A DNA stretch of 19,633 nt, from assembly GCA_902465435.1 (NCBI GenBank), contig CABQNH010000035.1:1-19633 (forward strand). The letters run 5' to 3'. A model generated the notes under the pieces. The model ran no database searches and had not been told where the DNA came from. It worked only from the letters and a program-made list of their open reading frames with translations. Position numbers and translations under genes: made by a program. Position 1 is the first letter of the stretch, and each line of letters opens with the position of its first letter. Of the stretch, positions 1-7,064 are shown in pieces. The DNA comes from an uncultured Eubacteriales bacterium (GTDB lineage Bacteria; Bacillota; Clostridia; Oscillospirales; Oscillospiraceae).

Positions 1-75
1 GCGGACAGCGTATTCTGCGTGCAGGATGTCAGCTCGGATGCGCCGACCTGCCACCAGGTAGATACGGCGGAATAA
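1..75 (+). CDS. C-terminal tail of an unidentified protein (partial)
   Basis: Frame 1 is open from the window edge to a TAA stop at 73-75 and gives 24 residues ending in CHQVDTAE. The gene begins outside the window and the tail is too short to assign to a family. It points toward the minus-strand unit that ends at 257, so the two would converge on the bidirectional terminator at 219-243. Another forward frame stays open longer, but it runs through that terminator and is not convincing as coding. About 140 bases between this stop and the terminator hold nothing I can recognise. Confidence 0.4.
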   Translation, partial: ADSVFCVQDVSSDAPTCHQVDTAE

Positions 76-218
76 CGCCGGGAAAGCAACTGCAAAACCG
101 TAACGCGCTTGCACCATTGCGCGGTAAGCAGCATAAAAAACGATTGAAAGCTGTGGACTTGTTATTTAGCTTATATGCGGAGAATGCGGCGTTCCAGCGC
201 AGCAATAAGATACAAAAA

Positions 219-252
219 CGGCCGTTCCCAAAAGGAACGGCCGAAAATTTTT
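219..252 (-). terminator. Bidirectional rho-independent terminator
   Basis: A perfect 10-bp inverted repeat (CGGCCGTTCC at 219-228, GGAACGGCCG at 234-243) has a 5-base loop. Read on the minus strand it is followed by TTTTTG (complement of 214-218), and it lies just after the stop codon at 257. Read on the plus strand it is followed by AAAATTTTT, so it can also stop the plus-strand gene that ends at 75. Confidence 0.85.
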
Positions 253-256
253 GGTA

Positions 257-1201
257 CTATTCTTCTGGAAGCTCTCCCTCAATGACTGCGTTTTCCCGCA
301 GGAAGGACAGCGTTTTACGCAGGAGCGCCGCCTTTGAGACGGCGTCGGCATAAGCGGCGTCATATTGCTGCAGAAGCTGCTCCATTGTCATGCCGCTTGC
401 CGTGCAGATCTCCTCGCAAAGCGCGGCGATATCCTCGGCGTCGGCACGAAGCTGCTCCAGCTCTGCGATTTTTTCCAGCGCAAGCTGTGTTTTATAGCTG
501 CGCCGAGCCTGCGGCAGCAGCTCTTCCCGGAGCTGCTGCTCTGTTATGCCGCGAAATCCGCAGTACTGCGCAAGCGTCAGTCCCTTGCTGTGAAGCTGTT
601 CATTCAGAGCCTGCAGCTCCTGCTCTAAGGCGGTCTGGTCTTCCTGCGCGCTGAGCGTATAATCAAAGGAATCGCAGACCAGATCAGCCAGCTTGACCTG
701 CAGCTCGGCTTCGGCGCGCTCGTCATAATAATCCTGAAGATGCTTACGCACCTGCTCCCGCATGGCGGCATAGCTTTCGCAGTGGCCGGCCTCGCGGGCA
801 AACTCCTCGTCATTTGCGTAGTCCTGATAAACGCGAATTTCGCGAATTTTGCAGCGGAAGGTAGCCTGCTTTCCGGCAAGCTGCGCGGCGTGATACTGCT
901 TGGGGAAGGTGACATGAACGTCTACGCTGTCGCCGCAGCGATGGCCGACGAGCTGCTCCTCAAATCCGGGGATAAATTGGCCGGAGCCGAGCGTCAGGGT
1001 CTGCCCCTGTGCGGTGCCGCCCTCAAACTGCTCCGCGCCGACAAAACCGGCATAGTCAAGCACAAGCTCGTCACCAAGTCGGCTTGCGCGCTCCGTAACG
1101 GGGATGCAGCGCTTTGTGCGCAGACGAAGCAGCTGCTTGTCCAGTTCCTCCTCGGTAACGAGGTATCGCTCCAATTTGGCCTTTAGCCCTTTATAAATCA
1201 T
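257..1201 (-). CDS. Trigger-factor-like peptidyl-prolyl isomerase lacking the ribosome-binding domain
   Basis: The 314-residue product matches trigger factor from the linker onward. An FKBP-type isomerase domain (about residues 35-128) carries the block GDELVLDYAGFV, then LGSGQFIPGFEEQLVG and VTFPKQY, followed by a helical C-terminal arm (about 130-314) rich in Glu, Gln and Leu. The N-terminal ribosome-docking domain of about 115 residues, with its GFRxGxxP-type loop, is absent: the protein begins in the linker that normally precedes the isomerase domain. The expected role is a cytoplasmic prolyl isomerase and chaperone not tethered to ribosomes (inference). The start is chosen by an AAGGAAAGGA sequence upstream. 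It overlaps the end of the DUF3786 gene by 11 bases, so translation is probably coupled. It is the last gene of the RACo unit. Family assignment is firm; physiological role is not. Confidence 0.85.
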   Translation of the reverse strand: MIYKGLKAKLERYLVTEEELDKQLLRLRTKRCIPVTERASRLGDELVLDYAGFVGAEQFEGGTAQGQTLTLGSGQFIPGFEEQLVGHRCGDSVDVHVTFPKQYHAAQLAGKQATFRCKIREIRVYQDYANDEEFAREAGHCESYAAMREQVRKHLQDYYDERAEAELQVKLADLVCDSFDYTLSAQEDQTALEQELQALNEQLHSKGLTLAQYCGFRGITEQQLREELLPQARRSYKTQLALEKIAELEQLRADAEDIAALCEEICTASGMTMEQLLQQYDAAYADAVSKAALLRKTLSFLRENAVIEGELPEE

Positions 1202-1802
1202 GGGACGTCATCCTTTCCTTAATTGCGGTAATGAGAAGGTCGCCGGCAACGACACGATCCTCTGCGGCAAAGCCGTCGATAAAATTGTCGGAAAACAGCA
1301 GCTGTGCATTCGGCGGGAATTCGTCATCGCCCGCCCAGACAAGGAGCCGCATCTGAAAATCCGGCAGCAGCTCGAATTCGTAGCCGACATCGCCATGCGG
1401 CAGCTTTTTGGCTCCCATGGCCTCGCAGGCGGCTGCAAATGCCGGAAGCTTTGCGCCGAAGGAGAACGCGGCGCGGGTCAGGCAGCGGCCGGTAAAGGGC
1501 TTGATGTAAAGCTCGCCCCACGGCATCTCGCGGAAGGTGAGAAAGCTCCCGCGGAAGGGTGCGCTGCGGCCATCGGTCAGGCGGCGCATCAGAAAGGTTT
1601 GGGTTTTCGTCGGCGCGTCCGGAGCGATTGCGCCGCTGGGAAAGGCCAGACGGTATTCCCGGCCGAGCAGGCAAAGAGAAAAGGCTTCGCCGTCAAAGGC
1701 GGCGCCGCAGCGCGCCGCGGCTTCTTTCGGATCCAGCGCCTGAAAGCGGGTCAGATAGAAGGAAAACGGCGTTTCCTCCAAATTGTTTTTGATTTCCGGC
1801 AT
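1191..1802 (-). CDS. DUF3786 family protein
   Basis: The 203-residue product has the order of motifs I associate with DUF3786: a central LGREYRLAFPSG strand, a TFLMRRLTDG segment, FLTFREMPWGELYIKPF, and a C-terminal block WAGDDEFPPNAQLLFSDNF followed by an acidic ED. No signal peptide or membrane segment is visible, so it is cytoplasmic. The start at 1802 is preferred over an upstream in-frame start at 1877 because AAGGAG lies eight bases before it and the longer form would overlap the RACo gene. It begins 20 bases after the RACo stop and overlaps the trigger-factor-like gene by 11 bases, so the three are one operon. The function of DUF3786 is unknown. Its place next to a corrinoid activase suggests a role in corrinoid or metal-cofactor metabolism (inference). 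Confidence 0.85.
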   Translation of the reverse strand: MPEIKNNLEETPFSFYLTRFQALDPKEAAARCGAAFDGEAFSLCLLGREYRLAFPSGAIAPDAPTKTQTFLMRRLTDGRSAPFRGSFLTFREMPWGELYIKPFTGRCLTRAAFSFGAKLPAFAAACEAMGAKKLPHGDVGYEFELLPDFQMRLLVWAGDDEFPPNAQLLFSDNFIDGFAAEDRVVAGDLLITAIKERMTSHDL

Positions 1803-1822
1803 GATTGCACTCCTTCTTTGGG

Positions 1823-3748
1823 TTAGTCGGCGAAGGCCGAGGGAAACAGGCTGCTGTCCGTATGCGGAAGGAAGCACGCAGCCACAAAGGCGTCCATATA
1901 GCCCGGATGCGTGGACAGTTCCATGTAGGTCATATTTCCGGCAATCTCCGCAACCTTGGCACAGGCATCGTCGGAAAGCGCCATGGCATAAGCGCCCGAA
2001 AGCGACGAATTGCCGATGTATTCATACTTTTCCAGCGCAACATCCGGGAACATGCCGATTTTGACGGCGTTTTTCATGTTGATACCGGAACCGATGCCGC
2101 CTGCCACATAGACATGGTCTATGATCTCGACCGGCATTTCCAACGCGCGCAGCATGGTATCGATCGCGGAATAGATAGCGCCCTTGGCGCGGACAAAGTT
2201 GTCAATGTCCGTTTCATTGATCGAAATTTCGCGTTCTGTTGCAGATTCCTCCGGGAAGGCCAGCACATAGCGGCCGCTTCCGTGGCGGTCACGCAGGACG
2301 CGTCTGCCCTCGCGGACAAAAAGCCCCTTTGCATTGATGATACCGGCGGAGAACAGCTCCGCAATGACGTCGATGATGCCGCTGCCGCACAGGCCGACGG
2401 GCTTCTGACCCGTCTCGCCGATTACAGTGAAGCTCGGTTCCATGCTGTCCTTGTCGATCTTGCAGGCATCGATGGCGCCGTCCGTGGCGCGCATGCCGCA
2501 GGAAATGTCGCCGCCCTCAAAGGCCGGGCCTGCAGAGCAGGCACAGGACATCAGAAAATCACGGTTGCCGAATACAATTTCGCCGTTTGTGCCAAGATCG
2601 ACGAAGAGGGAATACTCGTCCTTGTCCCAGATAAGGCTTGTAAACGCACCGGCCGTGATGTCGCCGCCGACATAAGAGCCAATGTTCGGCGCAAGCAGCA
2701 CCTGTGCGTCCGGATGGATCGGCAGGCCGATGTCTCGCGCATGAAGGCCGTCCCAGTGGAAGAAGGAAGGAATATACGGCTCCATACGGACGGGGTCGGC
2801 GTCCACACCGACCAGAAGATGATTCATCGTTGTGTTGGAGGCCACGCAGGCGCGGACGATTTGCGTGGCGCGCACGCCGCCGGCCTTGCAAAGCTCTGCA
2901 ACCATGGGCGTAAGCGTTTCCTTCAAAATAGCGTCCTGCAGCTTTTTGCGTCCGCTGGGCTTGCCCTGCTCAATGATCCGGTTGATGACGTCGGCGCCAA
3001 AGCGAATCTGGCCGTTTCCGGCGGAACCCTTTGCGAGAAGGCGGCCGGTTTGAAGGTCGGCCAGCACAGCGGAGACGGTCGTCGTGCCGATATCCACGGC
3101 AAGGCAGACGATCGGTGCATCCTGCTGCGGCTGCACGTCATAGACGGTGAAGGTGTCCTCTTGCTGCGTGCCGACGGCGCGGACGGCAAAATTGCAGTCG
3201 CGCAGAACCTTTGCAAGCTTCTGCATGGGATAGAAGGGAAGCTCAATGCGCTCACAGCCGGTCGCGCGCCGCAGAGCCAGACTGAAGCGTTCGTTGTCCG
3301 GCATCGTGTCGGAAAGCGAAGGCACTTCCATCGTCAGGGTGACGGTGCGAAAATCGTTTTCAAAGGCAACGCCCGCGTTGCGGATGCCTGCCTGCAGCGC
3401 TTCAAAAATTGCGATTTCCTCACCGGAGGAAAGGTCGGCAGTTTTCATCCGGCTGCGATAGGCCGACGCAATATCGGGAACCAGCACGCAGACGTCGGAC
3501 TGCGGCTTTGTGCAGCAGGACAAGCGCCAGCCTGCTGCGTAGTCTTCGTTGGAGATGTGGCTGGTCTGCAAACCGGAGACGTCGCCGGACAGAAGCTTTA
3601 CGCGGCACTTACCGCAAGAGCCGTTGCCGGAGCAGGGCGCGTCAATCGCAATGTTCGCGCTGCGCGCAATCTCAAGAAGCGTCGATTCCGGAGCGGCGGA
3701 GACAACGGTCTGCTCGCCGTTTTCAAACTGGAAGGTGACCTGATACAT
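1823..3748 (-). CDS. RACo-like ASKHA/DUF4445 protein with 2Fe-2S ferredoxin domain (corrinoid activation)
   Basis: The 641-residue product starts with a plant-type 2Fe-2S ferredoxin domain: Cys39, Cys45 and Cys48 in APCSGNGSCGKC, with the fourth ligand in WRLSCC (Cys78 or 79). A linker follows to about residue 200, then an ASKHA ATPase-like fold with the phosphate-loop segment AVDIGTTTVSAV, a second loop FVDLGTNGEIV, and glycine-rich LCGSGIIDVI and VAGGIGSGIN. This is the layout of RACo, RamA and related enzymes that use ATP to reduce inactive Co(II) corrinoid proteins to Co(I). The start at 3748 follows AAAGGA and leads straight into the ferredoxin domain; a reading frame open to 4120 would add 124 unrelated residues. 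It is first gene of a unit with DUF3786 and the trigger-factor-like protein. No corrinoid protein or methyltransferase is encoded in the window, so the client is unknown. Confidence 0.9.
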   Translation of the reverse strand: MYQVTFQFENGEQTVVSAAPESTLLEIARSANIAIDAPCSGNGSCGKCRVKLLSGDVSGLQTSHISNEDYAAGWRLSCCTKPQSDVCVLVPDIASAYRSRMKTADLSSGEEIAIFEALQAGIRNAGVAFENDFRTVTLTMEVPSLSDTMPDNERFSLALRRATGCERIELPFYPMQKLAKVLRDCNFAVRAVGTQQEDTFTVYDVQPQQDAPIVCLAVDIGTTTVSAVLADLQTGRLLAKGSAGNGQIRFGADVINRIIEQGKPSGRKKLQDAILKETLTPMVAELCKAGGVRATQIVRACVASNTTMNHLLVGVDADPVRMEPYIPSFFHWDGLHARDIGLPIHPDAQVLLAPNIGSYVGGDITAGAFTSLIWDKDEYSLFVDLGTNGEIVFGNRDFLMSCACSAGPAFEGGDISCGMRATDGAIDACKIDKDSMEPSFTVIGETGQKPVGLCGSGIIDVIAELFSAGIINAKGLFVREGRRVLRDRHGSGRYVLAFPEESATEREISINETDIDNFVRAKGAIYSAIDTMLRALEMPVEIIDHVYVAGGIGSGINMKNAVKIGMFPDVALEKYEYIGNSSLSGAYAMALSDDACAKVAEIAGNMTYMELSTHPGYMDAFVAACFLPHTDSSLFPSAFAD

Positions 3749-3925
3749 GGAATTCAATCCTTTCAGAAATAATAAATTTTGTGTGCAAAGAATCGCCCCA
3801 GCGGCACAGCAAAAGAGCCACATAACGTACCGGGAGTGCCGCCGGGCGATATGTCCGGCGGTGGAATGCAGCCTGTGGCGGTGTATGTCTTTTTGAAAAC
3901 AGAAAAAGGGGCGGCATTCAGCCGC
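3749..3925 (-). other. Structured leader of the RACo unit
   Basis: About 175 bases separate the inferred transcription start from the RACo start codon, and they hold no open frame with a ribosome binding site. The region folds into nested helices: a 7-bp perfect stem (3839-3845 with 3855-3861, loop of 9) enclosed at a distance by a 6-bp stem (3817-3822 with 3874-3879). I looked for the conserved boxes of the cobalamin riboswitch, which would be logical for a corrinoid gene, and did not find them. It may be an uncharacterised regulatory leader or merely GC-rich spacer. Confidence 0.35.
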
Positions 3926-3930
3926 TCCCT
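3903..3930 (-). terminator. Terminator after the TSUP genes
   Basis: Read on the minus strand, an imperfect hairpin (arm complement of 3921-3930, loop of 5, arm complement of 3908-3915) has five GC pairs next to the loop, one mismatch, then two more GC pairs. TTTTT follows (complement of 3903-3907). It lies about 35 bases past the TSUP stop codon at 3966 and would end that transcript. The promoter of the next unit sits between stop codon and hairpin. Confidence 0.65.
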
Positions 3931-3931
3931 T

Positions 3932-3960
3932 AGTATAACATGATTTTCGCGAAATGGGAA
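3932..3960 (-). promoter_or_regulatory. Sigma-A-type promoter of the RACo unit
   Basis: On the minus strand TTCCCA (complement of 3955-3960) is followed after exactly 17 bases by TATACT (complement of 3932-3937), preceded by TG one base upstream, an extended -10 element. Transcription would begin near 3925, inside the upstream arm of the terminator at 3903-3930. Confidence 0.65.
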
Positions 3961-3965
3961 GTGTG

Positions 3966-4334
3966 TCAGGATTTGTTTTTGCGCAAAAAAAGCTCGTAGA
4001 AGCCGACAAAAAGCAGAAACGCGCCGAAGAGTCGGCGAAGAAGCGCGGTAGGCAGCACGGTGGCGAGCCACGCCGCGCCTGCGGCGACCAGACTCCCGGC
4101 GATGGCGGCGGGGACGGCAACGGAAAAGTTGACGCGCTTGTTCTTTACATGGAACAAAAGCGAGGCCAGTGCGGTCGGCAGAAAGTAGAGAAGATTGATA
4201 CCCTGCGCCATGCGCTGCTCCATGGAGAGCAGTGCGGTCAGGTAGATCATGAGCAGCGAGCCGCCGCCGATGCCGAAGCCGGAAATCACGCCGCAAAGCA
4301 GTGCCGCGAGGACGGAAATCAGCCAATGATTCAC
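3966..4334 (-). CDS. TSUP (TauE/SafE) family permease, second half-protein
   Basis: The 122-residue hydrophobic product has about four membrane segments and opens with the TSUP half-repeat signature ISGFGIGGGSLLMIYL near residues 18-33, equivalent to GLFGAGGGMILVP in its neighbour. It ends in a basic tail, FLRKNKS. Full-length TSUP exporters are about 250 residues with two such repeats; here each repeat is its own gene. The start is a GTG at 4334-4332 that overlaps the TGA of the upstream half gene (GTGA), a classic translational-coupling arrangement, and no ATG lies near that point. The two halves probably assemble into one transporter for sulfite, sulfonates or another organic anion (family knowledge; substrate unknown). 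Confidence 0.85.
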   Translation of the reverse strand: MNHWLISVLAALLCGVISGFGIGGGSLLMIYLTALLSMEQRMAQGINLLYFLPTALASLLFHVKNKRVNFSVAVPAAIAGSLVAAGAAWLATVLPTALLRRLFGAFLLFVGFYELFLRKNKS

Positions 4335-4687
4335 AGTAAAAGCCGTATGCCTCCCCAAAGAATCAGAATACCCAGCGCGCGGTGCAGCCACTTTGTCGGG
4401 ATCTTGGGGAACAGAATGCCGCCTAAAAGTCCACCGAGCAGGCCGCCAATCAAAAAGGGGACGGCGTCGCGCAACGGCATGGCGCCCTGCAGGAAGTAAA
4501 CGCCGATGGACACAAGACACATCGGAAAAATGATCGCGAGCGCCGTTGTGAAGCAGTCCCGGTCATCGAGCTTCACCCAGCGCTGCAAAAGCGGCACCAG
4601 GATCATACCGCCGCCCGCGCCGAACAGACCGTTGGCGATCCCACCCGCCGCGCCGGCTAAAACGGCACGGTAGGGAAATTTGCGCAT
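4331..4687 (-). CDS. TSUP (TauE/SafE) family permease, first half-protein
   Basis: The 118-residue product is nearly all membrane-embedded, with about four segments. The signature GLFGAGGGMILVPLL is at residues 20-34, and a glycine-rich helix reads FLIGGLLGGLLGGILF. It is the N-terminal repeat of a TSUP transporter, with its stop codon overlapping the start of the second half gene by four bases. The ATG at 4687 is the only sensible start. It stands directly after the five T residues of the tcdA terminator, and the GGAGGGG that serves as ribosome binding site is the 3' arm of that hairpin. Expression may therefore depend on read-through and on opening of the hairpin. Confidence 0.85.
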   Translation of the reverse strand: MRKFPYRAVLAGAAGGIANGLFGAGGGMILVPLLQRWVKLDDRDCFTTALAIIFPMCLVSIGVYFLQGAMPLRDAVPFLIGGLLGGLLGGILFPKIPTKWLHRALGILILWGGIRLLL

Positions 4688-4724
4688 AAAAACCCCTCCC
4701 CACAGCTATTGTGCGCGGGGAGGG
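4688..4724 (-). terminator. tcdA terminator whose arm doubles as the TSUP ribosome binding site
   Basis: On the minus strand CCCTCCCC (complement of 4717-4724) pairs perfectly with GGGGAGGG (complement of 4694-4701) across a 15-base loop, followed by one more G and TTTTT (complement of 4688-4692). The hairpin lies six bases after the tcdA stop codon. The ATG of the next gene follows the T run with no gap, and the 3' arm holds its only purine-rich Shine-Dalgarno sequence, seven bases from the ATG. Confidence 0.8.
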
Positions 4725-4730
4725 ACGGAA

Positions 4731-5444
4731 TTATTCGCCGGAAGCAAGCGCCTGGATCACATGACCTGCCAGCATCAGCCCGGCGCAGGACGGAACCCAG
4801 GAAACGGAGCCGGGGATGCAGCGCCGACCGGGGGGCGGTGCTTCGAGCTGCGCGGGCTTCTGCGGCAGCTCCTCGCTGAACAAAACGGTGTGATGGACAA
4901 CGCCGCGGTCGCGCAGCTCCTTGCGCATGATCCGCGCGAGGTGACAGCCGCGGGTCTTGGAAATGTCCGTAATGCGGAACTGCGTGGGATCCAGCTTATT
5001 GCCGGTGCCCATGGCGCTGATGATCGGGATGCCGCGCGCCTTCGCGGTCAAAATCAGACTCAGCTTGCAGGACACAAGATCGATCGCGTCCACGATATAG
5101 TCGTAATGCGCTGCAAAGAAGCGCTCCTTGTCGGCCTCGGAATACAGAAGGGGGAGGGAGGTGACGCGGCAATCGGGGTTGATATCCCGGATGCGCGCGG
5201 CCATGACGTCTGACTTAAATTGCCCCAGCGTGGAGTGCAGCGCGCAAAGCTGACGGTTCAGGTTGCTTTCCCCGACCGTGTCGTTGTCGACCAGAGTAAG
5301 CGCGCCGACGCCGCCGCGCGCCAGTCCCTCGGCACAGAAGGAGCCGACACCGCCAATGCCGAAAACGGCGACATGACTGCCTGCCAGACGCGCAATTGCG
5401 TCGCGTCCCAGCAGCATTTCTTCACGAATCCATTGATTCTCCAT
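4731..5444 (-). CDS. tcdA: tRNA threonylcarbamoyladenosine dehydratase (TcdA/CsdL family)
   Basis: The 237-residue product is a stand-alone ThiF/MoeB/E1-like protein. The nucleotide-binding glycine motif GIGGVGS is at residues 29-35, followed by LVDNDTVGESNLNRQ, the E1-family stretch that binds ATP and magnesium, and YDYIVDAIDLVSCKL in the second half of the fold. Length and order match TcdA, which uses ATP to cyclize the t6A side chain of tRNA position 37 to ct6A. The start follows AAGGAG by six bases. The gene lies between two terminators, at 5462-5490 upstream and 4688-4724 downstream, so it either reads through or has a promoter I cannot place. Another ThiF-like activity is possible but less likely given the close overall match. 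Confidence 0.88.
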   Translation of the reverse strand: MENQWIREEMLLGRDAIARLAGSHVAVFGIGGVGSFCAEGLARGGVGALTLVDNDTVGESNLNRQLCALHSTLGQFKSDVMAARIRDINPDCRVTSLPLLYSEADKERFFAAHYDYIVDAIDLVSCKLSLILTAKARGIPIISAMGTGNKLDPTQFRITDISKTRGCHLARIMRKELRDRGVVHHTVLFSEELPQKPAQLEAPPPGRRCIPGSVSWVPSCAGLMLAGHVIQALASGE

Positions 5445-5461
5445 GTGTAACTCCTTATCAG

Positions 5462-5490
5462 AAAAACGCCGCCGCCAAAAGGCAGCGGCG
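5462..5490 (-). terminator. Terminator of the parvulin-like gene
   Basis: On the minus strand CGCCGCTGCC (complement of 5481-5490) pairs with GGCGGCGGCG (complement of 5467-5476) over a four-base loop, with a single U-G wobble, followed by TTTTT. The plus strand has a C-A mismatch at the same pair but carries TTTTTT after the stem, so some bidirectional action is possible. The tcdA ribosome binding site follows only a few bases after the T run. Confidence 0.85.
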
Positions 5491-5508
5491 TTTTTTATTG
5501 CTATTGCT

Positions 5509-6996
5509 TTAGTTCGACTGCAGGGTAAGATCTGTCTGCGCGTAGCGAATTGCCGTTGTCGTCTTGGATTCCAGAACGGCCTTCACACTGTCGTACCACG
5601 CGGTCTGCTCCTCCTGCGTCATGAGATCGTCGCACAGCAGGTTACGATAGTTTCTGCCGACACCTTCAAACCAGACGAGATAGTAGCTGCCGTCATTCTC
5701 AATCAGCTCATAGTCGCCATTCTTGCGATCTGGGCTGAAGATATACTCATCAACCTTGTCAGCGTACTGGTGCAGCGCAACATTCTCCACAAGCCCCTCG
5801 TTCTCGTTCGAGGGAGCGTACTGCTTGACAAGCTCCTTGAACGTGTCTACGGTCGGGTTGTTGTTCAGCGTCTCATAGGCTGCGCCGGCATTGGTTGCGG
5901 GCGTGCTGCCGTCGGTGCTGTCCGAGCTGGAGCTTGCGGTAAAGCTGATGAGACGAATGTTTACAGTGTTGTAATCGCGCGTGTCGCGGCTGGTGAACTT
6001 GGCGACGTAGAACGTGTTGCCGTCCTCGGAGGTGAAGAGCTTGGTGTCGCCTTCCTTCCGCGCGTCCTCAAAGAGCCACTCAGCCATCTCGTGCGTGCCG
6101 TAGCCGTAGTTCTCGATATTGTCGTGGGTAATTGCGGTGCGGTCCACAGCGTCGGTCGGCATCGAATCGAGCGCTGCTTCCGCATCGGCCTTCGCCTTTG
6201 CAATGGCGGCGTCATCGACGTCCTTGGCGGTGCCGTCCTCGTTCTTTTCTACATAGTTGCTTGCGCTGTAGGAAATTGAGGTGAAGCTCACGCCGTCCAC
6301 ATCCTCACGATGCTCCTGATAGTAATCGGCCAGCGCGGCGTCGTCATGCTCATTCTTCGGCAGATTGTCGTCGTAATACTGGGATGCGAGCAGGCGGACG
6401 GTCTGGTACTGCTTATAGCCCTCCAGCGTGCAGCCGGTGCCGTAGAGCGCAGCAACATAGCCGTCATTGCTGCGACTATACTGTGCGGCATAGGATTTGA
6501 TCTCAGCAAGACTGCTCTCAAGCTTCTGCTGATTCTCTTCGCTGAGCGTGCAGCCGCTTTCCACAGCGAGCGCATACAGGTTATACGTTTCACCGATGCC
6601 CTTTTCCGTCGAGTCGATGAAGTAGTCCTCATAGGTTGCGTACTCGTCGGTATAGAAGCTCTGCTCGGACAACGGCTTGGTCGAATCGACATAGTAAGCC
6701 AGAATGGTGCTCTGCAAAGCGTTGACCACGTTGTCGCGGTAGAAGAAGTTAAACTCCGGAACCTTGATCTCGTATTCGCCGACGGTCATGACCGTCTCTT
6801 TGGCATGCTGCTTTTCGCCGATCCGCTTGACGCCGTAGACGACCAGAAGTGCAAGAACCGCAACGGCGACGATGCCTGCGATAATCATGCTGCTGCGGAA
6901 CGCGCGGTCGCTGGAGGATACGTTCTTATCGCCGGATTTTGCCGCCTTTTCGGCCTCCAGGGCCTTGCGGAGTTTTTTCTTATCGGATGCGCTCAT
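5509..6996 (-). CDS. Membrane-anchored parvulin-like foldase (PrsA/SurA type)
   Basis: The 495-residue product has a basic, lysine-rich cytoplasmic start, one membrane helix (about residues 35-56, SSMIIAGIVAVAVLALLVV) and a large outside domain. After the helix comes a SurA-N-like segment (EYEIKVPEFNFFYRDNV), a helical middle, then a degenerate parvulin domain. NTVNIRLISF stands where active parvulins have VRHILI, and the later part, FKELVKQYAPSNENEGL to DRKNGDYELIEN, fits the second half of a rotamase domain. There is no lipobox, unlike PrsA. It probably assists folding of exported proteins; loss of the usual catalytic His makes isomerase activity doubtful (inference). The start at 6996 follows AGAGGA; an open frame up to 7173 would run through promoter and terminator. 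It is monocistronic, with its own promoter at 7070-7098 and terminator at 5462-5490. Confidence 0.8.
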   Translation of the reverse strand: MSASDKKKLRKALEAEKAAKSGDKNVSSSDRAFRSSMIIAGIVAVAVLALLVVYGVKRIGEKQHAKETVMTVGEYEIKVPEFNFFYRDNVVNALQSTILAYYVDSTKPLSEQSFYTDEYATYEDYFIDSTEKGIGETYNLYALAVESGCTLSEENQQKLESSLAEIKSYAAQYSRSNDGYVAALYGTGCTLEGYKQYQTVRLLASQYYDDNLPKNEHDDAALADYYQEHREDVDGVSFTSISYSASNYVEKNEDGTAKDVDDAAIAKAKADAEAALDSMPTDAVDRTAITHDNIENYGYGTHEMAEWLFEDARKEGDTKLFTSEDGNTFYVAKFTSRDTRDYNTVNIRLISFTASSSSDSTDGSTPATNAGAAYETLNNNPTVDTFKELVKQYAPSNENEGLVENVALHQYADKVDEYIFSPDRKNGDYELIENDGSYYLVWFEGVGRNYRNLLCDDLMTQEEQTAWYDSVKAVLESKTTTAIRYAQTDLTLQSN

Positions 6997-7064
6997 GTGA
7001 AAATCAATCCTCTCGTATGGAAAAATTCGGAGCAAAGGAAGAGAAAGCCTTCTTTGCGTATCTT

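Noticed and set aside
117..353. Small plus-strand open frame across the left terminator
   Set aside because: It runs through the perfect terminator hairpin at 219-243 and into the antisense of the trigger-factor-like gene, and lacks a ribosome binding site.
1805..3772. A 655-codon open frame on the plus strand opposite the RACo gene
   Set aside because: It is the mirror of a GC-rich, strongly coding minus-strand gene. It has no family-like motifs, is rich in His, Arg and Ala, and covers the RACo start region and ribosome binding site.
3749..3925. Cobalamin riboswitch upstream of the corrinoid activase
   Set aside because: The conserved cobalamin boxes (GCCACTG and the AxCCTGCC end) are not present on the minus strand.
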